From assembly GCA_002344065.1 (NCBI GenBank), contig DDTK01000014.1, positions 310,001 through 374,000 on the forward strand: DNA of 64,000 nucleotides, written 5' to 3'. Within the stretch, counting starts at the first letter, position 1; each line of letters begins with the position of its first letter. Source of the DNA: Flammeovirgaceae bacterium UBA2366. Its GTDB lineage: Bacteria; Bacteroidota; Bacteroidia; Cytophagales; Cyclobacteriaceae. A model generated the notes under the pieces. That model saw only the letters and a program-made list of their open reading frames with translations, searched no databases and was not told the origin of the DNA. The translations under genes and the position numbers were made by a program. Positions 53,418 to 61,863 of this stretch are shown here, piece by piece.

Positions 53418-53837
53418 CTATTTTTTCAAAATTGCTATGCATTTTAACTCAATGCCTATTGGTGTTGGCAGTGCATTTACCTCCACCGTGGTGCGGCAAG
53501 GCTGGTTCTCCTTAAAGTACTCTGCATAGATCCGGTTAAAGGTGGCGAAGTCCGCTTTCATGTTGGTGAGGAATACCGTCACATCCACCAGGTTTTCCCA
53601 CTGCGAACCAGAGGCTTCCAGGATATACCGAACATTCTGAAAAACGGAATGGCACTGCGCTTCAATATCGTAGGAAACAATGCTTCCCTCACTATCCAGG
53701 GTAACCCCGGGTATTTCCTTAGAGCCCTTTTTGCGTGGCCCAACACCCGATAAAAAAAGCAGATCGCCAACTTTACGGGCGTGTGGATAAAGACCAACTG
53801 GTTCGGGGGCTTTATCGGAGTTAATAGATTGGCTCAT
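53418..53837 (-). CDS. RidA (Rid/YjgF/UK114) family protein
   Basis: 139 residues. PCRTTVEVNALPTPIGIELKC holds the conserved Arg that RidA uses to hydrolyse reactive enamine/imine intermediates, and VGDLLFLSGVGPRKKG the usual N-terminal strand. It may be a RidA subgroup other than the archetype, as the loop KKGSKEIPG is unusual. Confidence 0.88.
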   Translation of the reverse strand: MSQSINSDKAPEPVGLYPHARKVGDLLFLSGVGPRKKGSKEIPGVTLDSEGSIVSYDIEAQCHSVFQNVRYILEASGSQWENLVDVTVFLTNMKADFATFNRIYAEYFKENQPCRTTVEVNALPTPIGIELKCIAILKK

Positions 53838-53870
53838 TTTCTAAAAGTTTGGTCGGGTACAATTTTACTC

Positions 53871-53941
53871 TTTAGTGACTTTGCGATTTCGTGGCAAGAA
53901 AAATTCCATGTCCTTAAGCCACAAAACACTAAATCACTAAA
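53871..53941. repeat. Palindromic repeat (TTTAGTG...GTGGC family)
   Basis: Arms TTTAGTGACTTTGCG... (53871-53895) and the reverse complement of 53918-53941 agree over most positions. The inner words match those of the element at 14525-14660, so these are two copies of one family, nearly 40 kb apart. Confidence 0.75.
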
Positions 53942-53981
53942 CTCACAAAAGAGATGTATACTATCATTGAATACCTGGCTT

Positions 53982-54785
53982 TTAAAATCCAAACACTAAA
54001 CTACCCCAATAGCTCTGCCAATCCGCTCCTTCCTCCTTTGCCGGAACCATCTTCACACAACTCACCATCCATGCCCCAGCATTACTTAGGCGGGTAGTAA
54101 TGGTGCCATCCTTTTGGGTGTAGATATTTTGCATGAAGGTGGTGCCCTCTTTTCTGTTCCAAACTTTTACCATCGTAAAAGGAAGTGGCTTGCCTTCAAA
54201 CAATACCTGAAAGGTAATTTCATCGCCTTGCTTAACAGCATATGGATTCTTTACGGGTACAATTTCTAACGGCAGACCGACTTGCTTTTTAAAAGTATCA
54301 TCTGTTTTAGTGCCGGTCTGTAGCAGAAGTTTAGCACACCGGGCATAGTACTCTTTGGCAGGTTTATCCAGCAAATTATTCTTCTTCCGGAAAGCCAATA
54401 CATCCTCCACACCATCTTCTTCAAGATAAGCATTGAACTTTTCACCATCCAGTTCAATGAAGGCGTTATTGCTTTGCATCACAAACAAATGGGTTCCTTC
54501 TCTAGTGAATTTAATCTCCAGGTTATTTCCTTCACCTGGATTTACGCTTTCAATAAGTCCCTCACTATACGAACCCGCATGATGATCCAACCGCAGTAAG
54601 CGATGCTTAGCTAAACTCCATCGCTCGCCAACAAAATTCTCGCCCACCAAAAAATTAATCTTCGCAGTTTCACCTATGGCGAACCTGAACTTATCAGGTT
54701 GCATCCAGAATTCGTGCGCTTGTGCGAGTACAGCAACAAAAGTTGTTATCAGAAAAGCTGCTGAGAATTTTCGTTTCATATCCAT
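53982..54785 (-). CDS. DUF4198-like exported protein
   Basis: 267 residues; ATG at 54785 or 54779. Signal peptide (about 1-24, ending AQA) and then HEFWMQPDKFRF, the usual start of the mature DUF4198 part, with Ig-like beta strands (NPYAVKQGDEITFQVLFEGK). The family is linked to metal (often Co/Ni) uptake or export, but the link is not proven. The start overlaps the pepP stop (TAATG). Confidence 0.8.
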   Translation of the reverse strand: MDMKRKFSAAFLITTFVAVLAQAHEFWMQPDKFRFAIGETAKINFLVGENFVGERWSLAKHRLLRLDHHAGSYSEGLIESVNPGEGNNLEIKFTREGTHLFVMQSNNAFIELDGEKFNAYLEEDGVEDVLAFRKKNNLLDKPAKEYYARCAKLLLQTGTKTDDTFKKQVGLPLEIVPVKNPYAVKQGDEITFQVLFEGKPLPFTMVKVWNRKEGTTFMQNIYTQKDGTITTRLSNAGAWMVSCVKMVPAKEEGADWQSYWGSLVFGF

Positions 54786-56083
54786 TACTTTGAGTTCATG
54801 AGGTCTTCAATCTCCTCAGCTTCAATGGGAATATTTTTCATCAAATCCTGAAGTCCGGTTTTGGTAATCACTACATTATTTTCCAGGCGGATACCAAGAC
54901 CTTCTTCTTTAATATAAATGCCGGGTTCTACAGTCCATACCATTCCTTCCCTCATTTTTGAAAACATATTTCCGGTATCATGAACATCCAACCCCAAATG
55001 ATGACCGGTACCATGCATAAAATACTTCATCACCACTGGTTTATCAGGATGTTGATTTTTAATATCAGTCTTATCAATGAGTTTCAGTTTCAACAACTCC
55101 CCTTCCATTACCTTCTGCACTTCTTTATGATAATCAAAGTACATGGTGCCCGGCCGAAGCAATTGATAAGCCGCACGTTTTACGCGGAGCACGGCATTGT
55201 AAACATCTTTTTGTCGTTTGGTGAATTTGCCACTCACCGGTATCACCCGTGTCATGTCGGCATTGTAGTTTGCGTATTCGGCTCCCACATCTAATAAAAT
55301 TACCTCACCGGCTTTACAGATACTGGTATTTTCAATGTAATGGAGCACACAGGCATTGGCACCCGAAGCAATGATGGGTTCATAAGCAAAGCCCCTTGAA
55401 CCATTACGAATAAATTCATGAATAAATTCTGCTTCAATTTCATATTCCTTCACACCAGGCTTTACAAATTTCAACACCCTGCGAAAAGCCTTCTCGGTAA
55501 TATCACAAGCCTTTTGCATCTGCTCAATTTCGTATTTTGATTTTATTGCCCTCAAGGCCGACATGATGGGCGCAACACGTTCATACTTATGCAACGGATA
55601 ACGTTCCTTGCACGCTTTGATAAAGCGTGAGTCGCGGCTCTCCACCCGTACTTCAGCACGGTAATGTTCATTGGTATTTAAATACACATTTTCTACACCT
55701 CCCATCACCATCATAGTGTTGAACACGCGGTGAAAATCGGATGTCCAAAGAATGGTTTCGATGCCCGTTACTTCACGCGCCTCCGCTTTGGTTAGTTTGT
55801 GACCTTCCCAGGTGGCAATCTGCTCGTTGGTTTCGCGTAAAAACAATACTTCGCGCAGTTTCTTATCCGGGTAATCCGGGCATATAACCAGAATAGATTC
55901 TTCCTGATCCACTCCAGTGAGATAAAACAGATCGCTGTTCTGTCGGAAGCGCATGGTGCCATCGGCATTGGTAGGCATAATATCGTTGGCATTAAAAACG
56001 GCCACTGAACCGGGTTTAAGTGCCTTTATCAGTCGCTTTCGGTTATTAGTAAAAAGCTGATTATTGATTGTGGCGTAGCGCAT
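54785..56083 (-). CDS. pepP: Xaa-Pro aminopeptidase (M24B)
   Basis: 432 residues. N-terminal aminopeptidase-P domain (about 1-140), then the M24 pita-bread fold with the metal ligands: Asp in LDVGAEYANYNADMTRV (two Asp), His in HGTGHHLGLDVHD, Glu in VEPGIYIKEEG and Glu in RLENNVVIT. It removes N-terminal residues before proline. The next gene overlaps its stop. Confidence 0.94.
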   Translation of the reverse strand: MRYATINNQLFTNNRKRLIKALKPGSVAVFNANDIMPTNADGTMRFRQNSDLFYLTGVDQEESILVICPDYPDKKLREVLFLRETNEQIATWEGHKLTKAEAREVTGIETILWTSDFHRVFNTMMVMGGVENVYLNTNEHYRAEVRVESRDSRFIKACKERYPLHKYERVAPIMSALRAIKSKYEIEQMQKACDITEKAFRRVLKFVKPGVKEYEIEAEFIHEFIRNGSRGFAYEPIIASGANACVLHYIENTSICKAGEVILLDVGAEYANYNADMTRVIPVSGKFTKRQKDVYNAVLRVKRAAYQLLRPGTMYFDYHKEVQKVMEGELLKLKLIDKTDIKNQHPDKPVVMKYFMHGTGHHLGLDVHDTGNMFSKMREGMVWTVEPGIYIKEEGLGIRLENNVVITKTGLQDLMKNIPIEAEEIEDLMNSK

Positions 56084-56113
56084 AGCTTCTGGTTAGATTG
56101 TTAAAATTAAAAA

Positions 56114-56137
56114 AACCTGCCGGTAAGCCGACAGGTT
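56114..56137 (-). terminator. Rho-independent terminator of the DUF4199 gene
   Basis: AACCTGCCGG and CCGACAGGTT form a ten-base stem with one mismatch. On the minus strand it is followed by TTTTTTT. It lies 27 bases after the stop at 56164. Confidence 0.85.
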
Positions 56138-56163
56138 CCTTTTATAAAAAATCTTTTTACAGG

Positions 56164-56622
56164 TCAGCCTTCATTCGGCTCATCGGTATTGATATAATTA
56201 ATTAATACGAACGTGACGAGCAAACCGGAAAACACTCCCTCCAAGGCTACTATAAATGAAACGATGTACGGATTTAGAAACCGACCCATGGGCTCATTGT
56301 CGATGATGAATTGCATAAAAGGCACATCAATAAACGTAACGTAAATGAATAAGAAAGCTGCGAATACCAGGGAAGCAATAGCACCGGTTGCCACACCCGT
56401 TACCAACGCCCTAAAGTAATTAATGTGCTCGCCATGAGAATGCTGAAATTTTTTGAGGGCCATATAAATACCTCCCACCAGAATAATAACATTCAGCAAC
56501 CGCAATTCCACTACGTTTAACAAACCGGCAAACTTCATAATCAGGAAATAGACGATAAGCCCAGCGGCTATCTTTAAACCATAATTAACATGGAGTTGAT
56601 TGGGATTGGTGAAAACGTTCAT
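56164..56622 (-). CDS. DUF4199 membrane protein
   Basis: 152 residues with four hydrophobic segments (about 14-34, 38-56, 75-97, 118-142). ALVTGVATGAIASLVFAAFL resembles the DUF4199 signature. A Bacteroidota inner-membrane family with no known function. Alone on its strand with its own terminator. Confidence 0.8.
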   Translation of the reverse strand: MNVFTNPNQLHVNYGLKIAAGLIVYFLIMKFAGLLNVVELRLLNVIILVGGIYMALKKFQHSHGEHINYFRALVTGVATGAIASLVFAAFLFIYVTFIDVPFMQFIIDNEPMGRFLNPYIVSFIVALEGVFSGLLVTFVLINYINTDEPNEG

Positions 56623-56727
56623 AGTTCAGGGATTTGGTTTACCGAATTATTGAATTTTCTGACAGAATATCAAGTACTTATTGGCTAATATTTTAACTAT
56701 CTTCGGTTCCCTATAATTACAATCCCC

Positions 56728-57762
56728 ATGAAAATTTTAAAAATCGTTGGTTTGGGGCTACTAACCATAGTGGTTATCGTAGCCTTAGTTATCGCCATTC
56801 AATCGCCACAAAAACATCTTGAACGTTCCGTGGTAATTAATGCTCAGCCTGCTTCAGTGTATGAAGAAGTGATCAGTTTTCAGAATTTCAACAAGTTTTC
56901 CCCATGGCACAAACTGGATCCGAATGCCCAATACACATTTGAAGGGCCTGCCAGTGGTGTTGGAAGCAAAATGTCGTGGGTTAGCGACAACTCAAATGTC
57001 GGAAGTGGTTCTCAGGAAATTGTTGAAGTAGAGGAAAACAAGCTTGTTAAAATTAAAATGGACTTTGGTAATCCGGGACAATACTATGCATCCTATATTT
57101 TAACACCAGTAGATGGTGGCACAAATGTAACCTGGACGTATGATGGTGATGTTGGTGGAACCGGGCTTGCAAATGCTTCAATTGGTAAACTATTCCATCT
57201 TTTTATAGAAAGTATGTTAGGTGGCATGTACGAAAGCGGGCTAACCGATTTAAAAGCCGTGGTAGAAGCCAAACCAGTATTCACTGTAAAAATTACAGAG
57301 GAAACAATTAGCCCAATTAGTTATGTTGGTTTAAGTTCCACTATGAGTACAACAGATATGAATGCAGTGAGTAACCAAATGGGAAAATCCTATGGTGAAC
57401 TGATGACCGCTCTTCAAAAAGCCAAGGTTGAAATGACCGGAGCGCCCTTCTGTCTGTATCCGCGTTGGGATGAAGAGAAAAAAGAAATGGAGATGGTATG
57501 TGCATTGCCTGTTCCTGCCGATGCCAAACTTCCGGCTAAATACAGTGTCATGCAAATCGCTGGAGGGAAAGCAGTGAAAGCTATACACTTGGGCGATTAT
57601 CATAAACTGGAAGCAACCCATAATCAAATTGCACAGTACCTGGAATACAAAAAACTGGAAGCAATAGGAGCACCCTGGGAAGTGTACATTACCGATCCGG
57701 GCGCAGAACCCGACACAGCAAAGTGGATTACCGAAGTGTACTATCCTGTAAAAGGAAATTAA
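56728..57762 (+). CDS. SRPBCC (polyketide cyclase-like) plus GyrI-like effector-binding protein
   Basis: 344 residues. N-terminal membrane anchor or signal (about 5-25), then a START-like domain (about 30-180, with ERSVVINAQPASVYEEVISF). A GyrI-like/AraC effector-binding domain follows (about 190-344, with EETISPISYVGLSS and LYPRWDEEKKEMEM). Such fusions bind small hydrophobic molecules; no regulator is attached. It seems to be a single-gene unit ending in a terminator. Confidence 0.85.
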   Translation: MKILKIVGLGLLTIVVIVALVIAIQSPQKHLERSVVINAQPASVYEEVISFQNFNKFSPWHKLDPNAQYTFEGPASGVGSKMSWVSDNSNVGSGSQEIVEVEENKLVKIKMDFGNPGQYYASYILTPVDGGTNVTWTYDGDVGGTGLANASIGKLFHLFIESMLGGMYESGLTDLKAVVEAKPVFTVKITEETISPISYVGLSSTMSTTDMNAVSNQMGKSYGELMTALQKAKVEMTGAPFCLYPRWDEEKKEMEMVCALPVPADAKLPAKYSVMQIAGGKAVKAIHLGDYHKLEATHNQIAQYLEYKKLEAIGAPWEVYITDPGAEPDTAKWITEVYYPVKGN

Positions 57763-57785
57763 TCGGTCAATTTCTTGAATCGGAT

Positions 57786-57814
57786 AAAAGGCTGCTAAAA
57801 AATGGCAGCCTTTT
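57786..57814 (+). terminator. Bidirectional terminator between the SRPBCC and phospholipase-like genes
   Basis: AAAAGGCTGC and GCAGCCTTTT are perfect ten-base arms around TAAAAAATG. The flanking A- and T-runs allow use from both sides, and both genes end here. Confidence 0.9.
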
Positions 57815-57828
57815 CTATTTAATAATAT

Positions 57829-58797
57829 CTAATTTTCATCTTCATGCACTCTTACCTTTACCTGCTGCTGTTTCCATTCCTCCACTTCTTTTCTTCGTTG
57901 GGCCAACTCAGCCTCTGTGGGTTTATAATTGATTATTGCTTTCAAATCCGGTTGACCGGCATCTACCCATGCCGAATACCAAAAGTCGCCAAGGGATTTT
58001 ATGGAGGCTTTCATTTGTCGTTCCACCATGCCATTCAAAGCATCGTGGTAAGCCTTTGAAAATTCATAGGAATAAACTTTTATGGTCTGCTTTCCACGGG
58101 TTTCAAAAGAATACTTTTTCTCACTCATTTCAGCTGTGAGTTGTCGTTCAAACTGTAACACATCATTCAAATTCTGATGTGTTCTTTCAATAATCCTCCA
58201 GGCCTCAAGCTGCGGATTTTCTATATACGTGGCTTTACCAACAAAAAAGTCGTATTCACCCGAAAACAATTCCGGCAACCGCGATTCCCAAAACGCGTGA
58301 ATACCCTCCTGTCCGGTAAATTGTCCGTTGTAATTTTCAGTGGTATGCAAGGGCACATGGGCATCGGCCAGGTAATGGCCAAGATCAGCCGAAAGGCTTA
58401 AAATCTTTGCCGGGTCTCGCATCAGAAAAGCATCTTTAAGGCGGTAATACATCACATTGATGTGCCACGGTAAAATACCATAGGCTTTCAAAGTATCCTC
58501 ACCATACTGCTCTACGGCTTCCTTCCAATAGCGGGGCATAGTATAAAGGGCGCTATCGCCAAAGTGATCAATATCGATGTAGTGGCGCGGGGCCTCATCC
58601 ACTACAGCAAAACGTCTGCGATCGGCATTTACAGAGGCCTCTGTTATATAGCCAATATTGGCTTTATAAAACCCGATCATTTCGGGAGGAAGGGTAAAAA
58701 CGGCCAACCGGTTAATCTGCCGGTGGGCATGAAAACCCCAACTTCCGCAGAGAAACAGGCTCGAGACCATAACCAGGCGGATTATTCCTCTTTTCAT
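57829..58797 (-). CDS. Zinc-dependent phospholipase C-like / S1-P1 nuclease-fold exported protein
   Basis: 322 residues from ATG 58797. Signal peptide to about residue 20 (LFLCGSWG), after which GFHAHRQINRLAVF begins the mature part with Trp and His that would ligate zinc. Further ligands are likely in RHYIDIDHFG, HYLADAHVPLH and EGIHAFWE. Fold and ligand pattern fit zinc-dependent phospholipase C; a nuclease is also possible. Exported; target unknown. Confidence 0.82.
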   Translation of the reverse strand: MKRGIIRLVMVSSLFLCGSWGFHAHRQINRLAVFTLPPEMIGFYKANIGYITEASVNADRRRFAVVDEAPRHYIDIDHFGDSALYTMPRYWKEAVEQYGEDTLKAYGILPWHINVMYYRLKDAFLMRDPAKILSLSADLGHYLADAHVPLHTTENYNGQFTGQEGIHAFWESRLPELFSGEYDFFVGKATYIENPQLEAWRIIERTHQNLNDVLQFERQLTAEMSEKKYSFETRGKQTIKVYSYEFSKAYHDALNGMVERQMKASIKSLGDFWYSAWVDAGQPDLKAIINYKPTEAELAQRRKEVEEWKQQQVKVRVHEDEN

Positions 58798-58881
58798 TTC
58801 CTTAAATTGAAAAAAAATAACCAAATCAGCTTAAAAAGCTCAATTTCAATACCTATTTGCACGAATTCATTGTATCACCCT

Positions 58882-58912
58882 TTTGCAAATAAGACGAATA
58901 CGCTTACCTTTG
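58882..58912 (+). promoter_or_regulatory. rpsT promoter of Bacteroidota type
   Basis: TTTG at 58882-58885 (-33) and TACCTTTG at 58905-58912 (-7) with 19 bases between, the standard spacing. It is 29 bases before the rpsT start. The best promoter in the window and the main support for the taxonomic call. Confidence 0.85.
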
Positions 58913-58941
58913 CAGTCCTTAAAAAGTAAGGTCATTAAGAT

Positions 58942-59196
58942 ATGGCAAATCACAAATCAGCAGAAAAAAGAATCCGGGCTAACGAAGCTAAGCGTGTAAG
59001 AAACCGCTACCAGCACAAAACAACCCGTACATTCATTAAGAAACTACGCGGCACTACCGTTAAGACTGAAGCAGAAGCTCTTTTAAAGGAGGTTTCGGCT
59101 CTTATCGATAAACTGGCCAAGAAGAACATTATTCATTGGAAAAAGGCTGCTAATCAGAAATCAAGCCTTGCCAAATATGTAAACAAGTTGGCTTAA
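58942..59196 (+). CDS. rpsT: 30S ribosomal protein S20
   Basis: 84 residues, normal size. ANHKSAEKRIRANEAKRVRN at the N-terminus is diagnostic, and the C-terminus has the usual KKNIIHWKKAANQKSSLAKY. It binds 16S rRNA in the small subunit. Single gene with its own promoter and terminator. Confidence 0.98.
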   Translation: MANHKSAEKRIRANEAKRVRNRYQHKTTRTFIKKLRGTTVKTEAEALLKEVSALIDKLAKKNIIHWKKAANQKSSLAKYVNKLA

Positions 59197-59217
59197 TCAG
59201 CCATTTAATAATACCTC

Positions 59218-59252
59218 GAAACCCTGACCGCAACGTCAGGGTTTCTTTTTTC
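59218..59252 (+). terminator. Rho-independent terminator of rpsT
   Basis: Perfect eleven-base stem GAAACCCTGAC / GTCAGGGTTTC around CGCAAC, followed by TTTTTT. Confidence 0.95.
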
Positions 59253-59281
59253 TATAGGATACCATTCTTTATTTTCGGCAG

Positions 59282-59983
59282 ATGAAGGATGAAAAAAACA
59301 GCTTTTTAAACATCAAGAACTGGGCTGCAGAAGACAGGCCCCGGGAAAAGCTACTGCTGAAAGGAACCTCTGCCCTCTCCGACACCGAACTGATTGCCAT
59401 ATTGCTGGGAACAGGCACCGCCTCCATGAGTGCCGTTGATGTAGCCAAAAACATTTTAAAAAGTGTTGATAATAACCTGGATGCCCTGGCAAAACTCACC
59501 GTTAAAGACCTGACAAAAATAAAAGGCATTGGAGAAGCCAAAGCGATTACCATTGTAAGTGCACTGGAGTTGGGGCGGAGACGCAAAGAGGTAAGCACAC
59601 AGGAGCGTCCTAAAATATCTGCATCAAAAGATGCCTACGAACAACTAAAAGGCGAACTCATGGATTTACCCCATGAAGAATTTTGGATATTGATGATGAA
59701 CCGTGCCCATCGAATAATCAAAAAGCAGAAGATCAGTCTGGGCGGTGTACACGGCACGGTTGCCGATCCAAAAATTATTTTCAAAGTGGCGCTGGAAGAA
59801 CTGGCCAGCGGCATCATTGTAGCCCATAACCATCCTTCCGGAAACCTTACACCCAGTCAGCAGGATATTGACCTCACCAAAAAATTAAAAGAAGCCGGAA
59901 AGCTGTTGGAAATACAACTGCTCGACCACCTGATTGTTGCCGGAAAAAACTACTATAGTTTCGCAGATGAGGGGTTGTTGTGA
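59282..59983 (+). CDS. radC: RadC family JAB-domain protein
   Basis: 233 residues. A helix-hairpin-helix part (about 15-85, with LTKIKGIGEAKA) is followed by the JAB/MPN domain with the zinc motif HNHPSGNLTPSQQD (about 181-194). RadC was once thought a DNA repair protein; its role is unclear. Its start is 30 bases after the rpsT terminator. Confidence 0.95.
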   Translation: MKDEKNSFLNIKNWAAEDRPREKLLLKGTSALSDTELIAILLGTGTASMSAVDVAKNILKSVDNNLDALAKLTVKDLTKIKGIGEAKAITIVSALELGRRRKEVSTQERPKISASKDAYEQLKGELMDLPHEEFWILMMNRAHRIIKKQKISLGGVHGTVADPKIIFKVALEELASGIIVAHNHPSGNLTPSQQDIDLTKKLKEAGKLLEIQLLDHLIVAGKNYYSFADEGLL

Positions 59984-60027
59984 AATTTTTCGGGAAATGA
60001 CATGCGGAATTAAGTGCGTGAGCGATT

Positions 60028-60056
60028 CCCCCTTCGGGGGTAAGGGGGCGCGCGGG
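60028..60056. repeat. Dispersed G/C-block repeat after radC
   Basis: CCCCCTTCGGGGG (60028-60040), then TAA and further G-blocks with GCGCGCG. A type of short dispersed repeat often met between bacterial genes. Not a classical terminator as no T-run follows. Confidence 0.6.
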
Positions 60057-60111
60057 GGAAAACATCACCTCATTTCACCTCCTATGGTATAACCATCACT
60101 AAATTTGCCGT

Positions 60112-60726
60112 ATGAACAGAACTAAAATAATTATCATGATTGCCATTGTTGTTGCTGCCATTACACTGATCTATTCTTTTACCGGGCAAGATGATACAGC
60201 CTACATCACTAAAATCCAGAAGCAACGCGAGGAGAAAGACCGTTTCATGCGCACCGCATCCGACTCTCCTTTTGCCGATAATTTCGCTACCTATACGGGG
60301 CTTAATTGGTTTGCCCCCGACAAAAAATACCAGGTTAAGGCCCGGCTCATAGCTATTGAAAATAAGAAAATGGTAGAACTTCCTACCAGCGATGGTAAAA
60401 CCAAACGCTATATGGAATATGCTTATGCTGAATTTAAACTGGACGGAAAAGAGCACCGCTTATTGATTTTGGAAATTATTGACATGGGCCCCTACAAGGG
60501 AACACTCTTCCTGGCCTTTGGTGATGAAACCAGCGCCCGCGAAACGTATGGAGCCGGCCGTTATCTCGATATAAAAAAACCTCGCGGACAAAATTCCATA
60601 CTCCTCGACTTCAATGAAGCCTACAATCCGTATTGCGCCTACAACGATAACTTTTCCTGCCCGTTGCCACCCCAGGAAAATTTGTTGACTGTACCCATAA
60701 ATGCAGGAGAAAAAAACTATAAATAA
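60112..60726 (+). CDS. DUF1684 protein
   Basis: 204 residues with an N-terminal membrane anchor (about 5-22). DRFMRTASDSPF, LNWFAPDKKYQVKARL and the closing FNEAYNPYCAYNDNFSCPLP are the typical DUF1684 marks. Unknown function, likely faces the periplasm. Ends one base before the DUF1028 gene starts. Confidence 0.88.
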   Translation: MNRTKIIIMIAIVVAAITLIYSFTGQDDTAYITKIQKQREEKDRFMRTASDSPFADNFATYTGLNWFAPDKKYQVKARLIAIENKKMVELPTSDGKTKRYMEYAYAEFKLDGKEHRLLILEIIDMGPYKGTLFLAFGDETSARETYGAGRYLDIKKPRGQNSILLDFNEAYNPYCAYNDNFSCPLPPQENLLTVPINAGEKNYK

Positions 60727-60727
60727 T

Positions 60728-61702
60728 ATGCGATACTTCATTTTATTGCTTGTTCAGCTTTCAGCACTCACCACACTCGCACAAAAACCTGCTGATCCAC
60801 TGGCCCACACCTTTTCGATTGTGGCGCGCGATGTTAGCACGGGTGAAATGGCTGTTGCCGTGCAAAGTCATTGGTTTAGCGTTGGCAGTGTGGTGTCGTG
60901 GGGCGAGGCAGGTGTAGGTGTAGTGGCTACACAATCCTTTGTCAACAAATCATTCGGCCCTCGTGGAATTGACTTACTGAAAAGCGGTAAGTCTCCACAG
61001 GAAGCTGTCGATTTATTACTACGTGATGATGAAGGAAAAGAATTTCGTCAACTGGCCATACTGGATAAGCAGGGAAGAGTAGCCACACATACTGGAAAAA
61101 ACTGCATTGATATGGCCGGTCATAGTAATGGTGAAAATTTTTCTGTGCAGGCAAACATGATGCTCAATGATAAAGTTGTTCCCGCGATGGAGAAAGCGTG
61201 GAAAGAAAATATCAAGCTACCCCTGGCCGAACGGATGGTGGAAGTATTAAAAGCTGCACAGAAAGCTGGTGGCGATATCCGCGGCAAGCAATCGGCCGCC
61301 TTGCTGGTGGTTGCCGGAGAAACATCGGGTGAATCGTGGAACGACCGGCTTATAGACTTGCGTGTTGACGATGCCCGTGAACCTATTGAAGAACTGAGTC
61401 GCCTGTTAAAAGTATTTCGCGCCTATGAGCACATGAACAGCGGTGATCTTTATGTAGAAAAAAATGAAATGCAAAAAGCCATGGATGAATATGGCAAAGC
61501 CATGAAGATGTTTCCGGATAACCTGGAAATGCAATACTGGACTGCCATCACCCTGGCCAACAACAAAGACATCAAACAAGCATCAGCCATGCTGCAGAGA
61601 ATCTACAAGGCTGATGCAAACTGGAGGGAACTTACCCGCAGACTTCCAAAAGTTGGTTTGCTTACCGTGAGCGAAAAGGAGTTGAGTGAGCTTTTACATT
61701 AG
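60728..61702 (+). CDS. DUF1028 (Ntn-like) exported protein with C-terminal TPR-like tail
   Basis: 324 residues from ATG 60728. Signal peptide (about 1-18). THTFSIVARDVSTGEMAVAV, GVGVVATQSFVNKSFGPRG and the following motifs define DUF1028, a proposed Ntn-type fold. The last 110 residues (DLYVEKNEMQKAMDEYGKAM) have a TPR-like pattern. Function unknown. Only one base after the DUF1684 gene stop, so coupled. Confidence 0.85.
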   Translation: MRYFILLLVQLSALTTLAQKPADPLAHTFSIVARDVSTGEMAVAVQSHWFSVGSVVSWGEAGVGVVATQSFVNKSFGPRGIDLLKSGKSPQEAVDLLLRDDEGKEFRQLAILDKQGRVATHTGKNCIDMAGHSNGENFSVQANMMLNDKVVPAMEKAWKENIKLPLAERMVEVLKAAQKAGGDIRGKQSAALLVVAGETSGESWNDRLIDLRVDDAREPIEELSRLLKVFRAYEHMNSGDLYVEKNEMQKAMDEYGKAMKMFPDNLEMQYWTAITLANNKDIKQASAMLQRIYKADANWRELTRRLPKVGLLTVSEKELSELLH

Positions 61703-61770
61703 GTTTTCTAAAACCTCTCGGGCTTGCCTTGATCTTTAAAAAGCAAAAACTAAATTCATCATTCTCCTCC

Positions 61771-61793
61771 CCCTTCTCCTCGCAGGAGAAGGG
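61771..61793. repeat. Palindromic dispersed repeat CCCTTCTCCT/AGGAGAAGGG
   Basis: Perfect ten-base arms with a three-base loop, followed by CCGGGGATGAGG. A repeat word that occurs widely between bacterial genes. 61703-61863 holds no ORF, and the pheT promoter must lie here or upstream. Confidence 0.75.
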
Positions 61794-61863
61794 CCGGGGA
61801 TGAGGTTTAGCATTAGGTTTCCCTCCTTTTCCTTACTTTTGCCGATTAACCTGCTATTTAGCA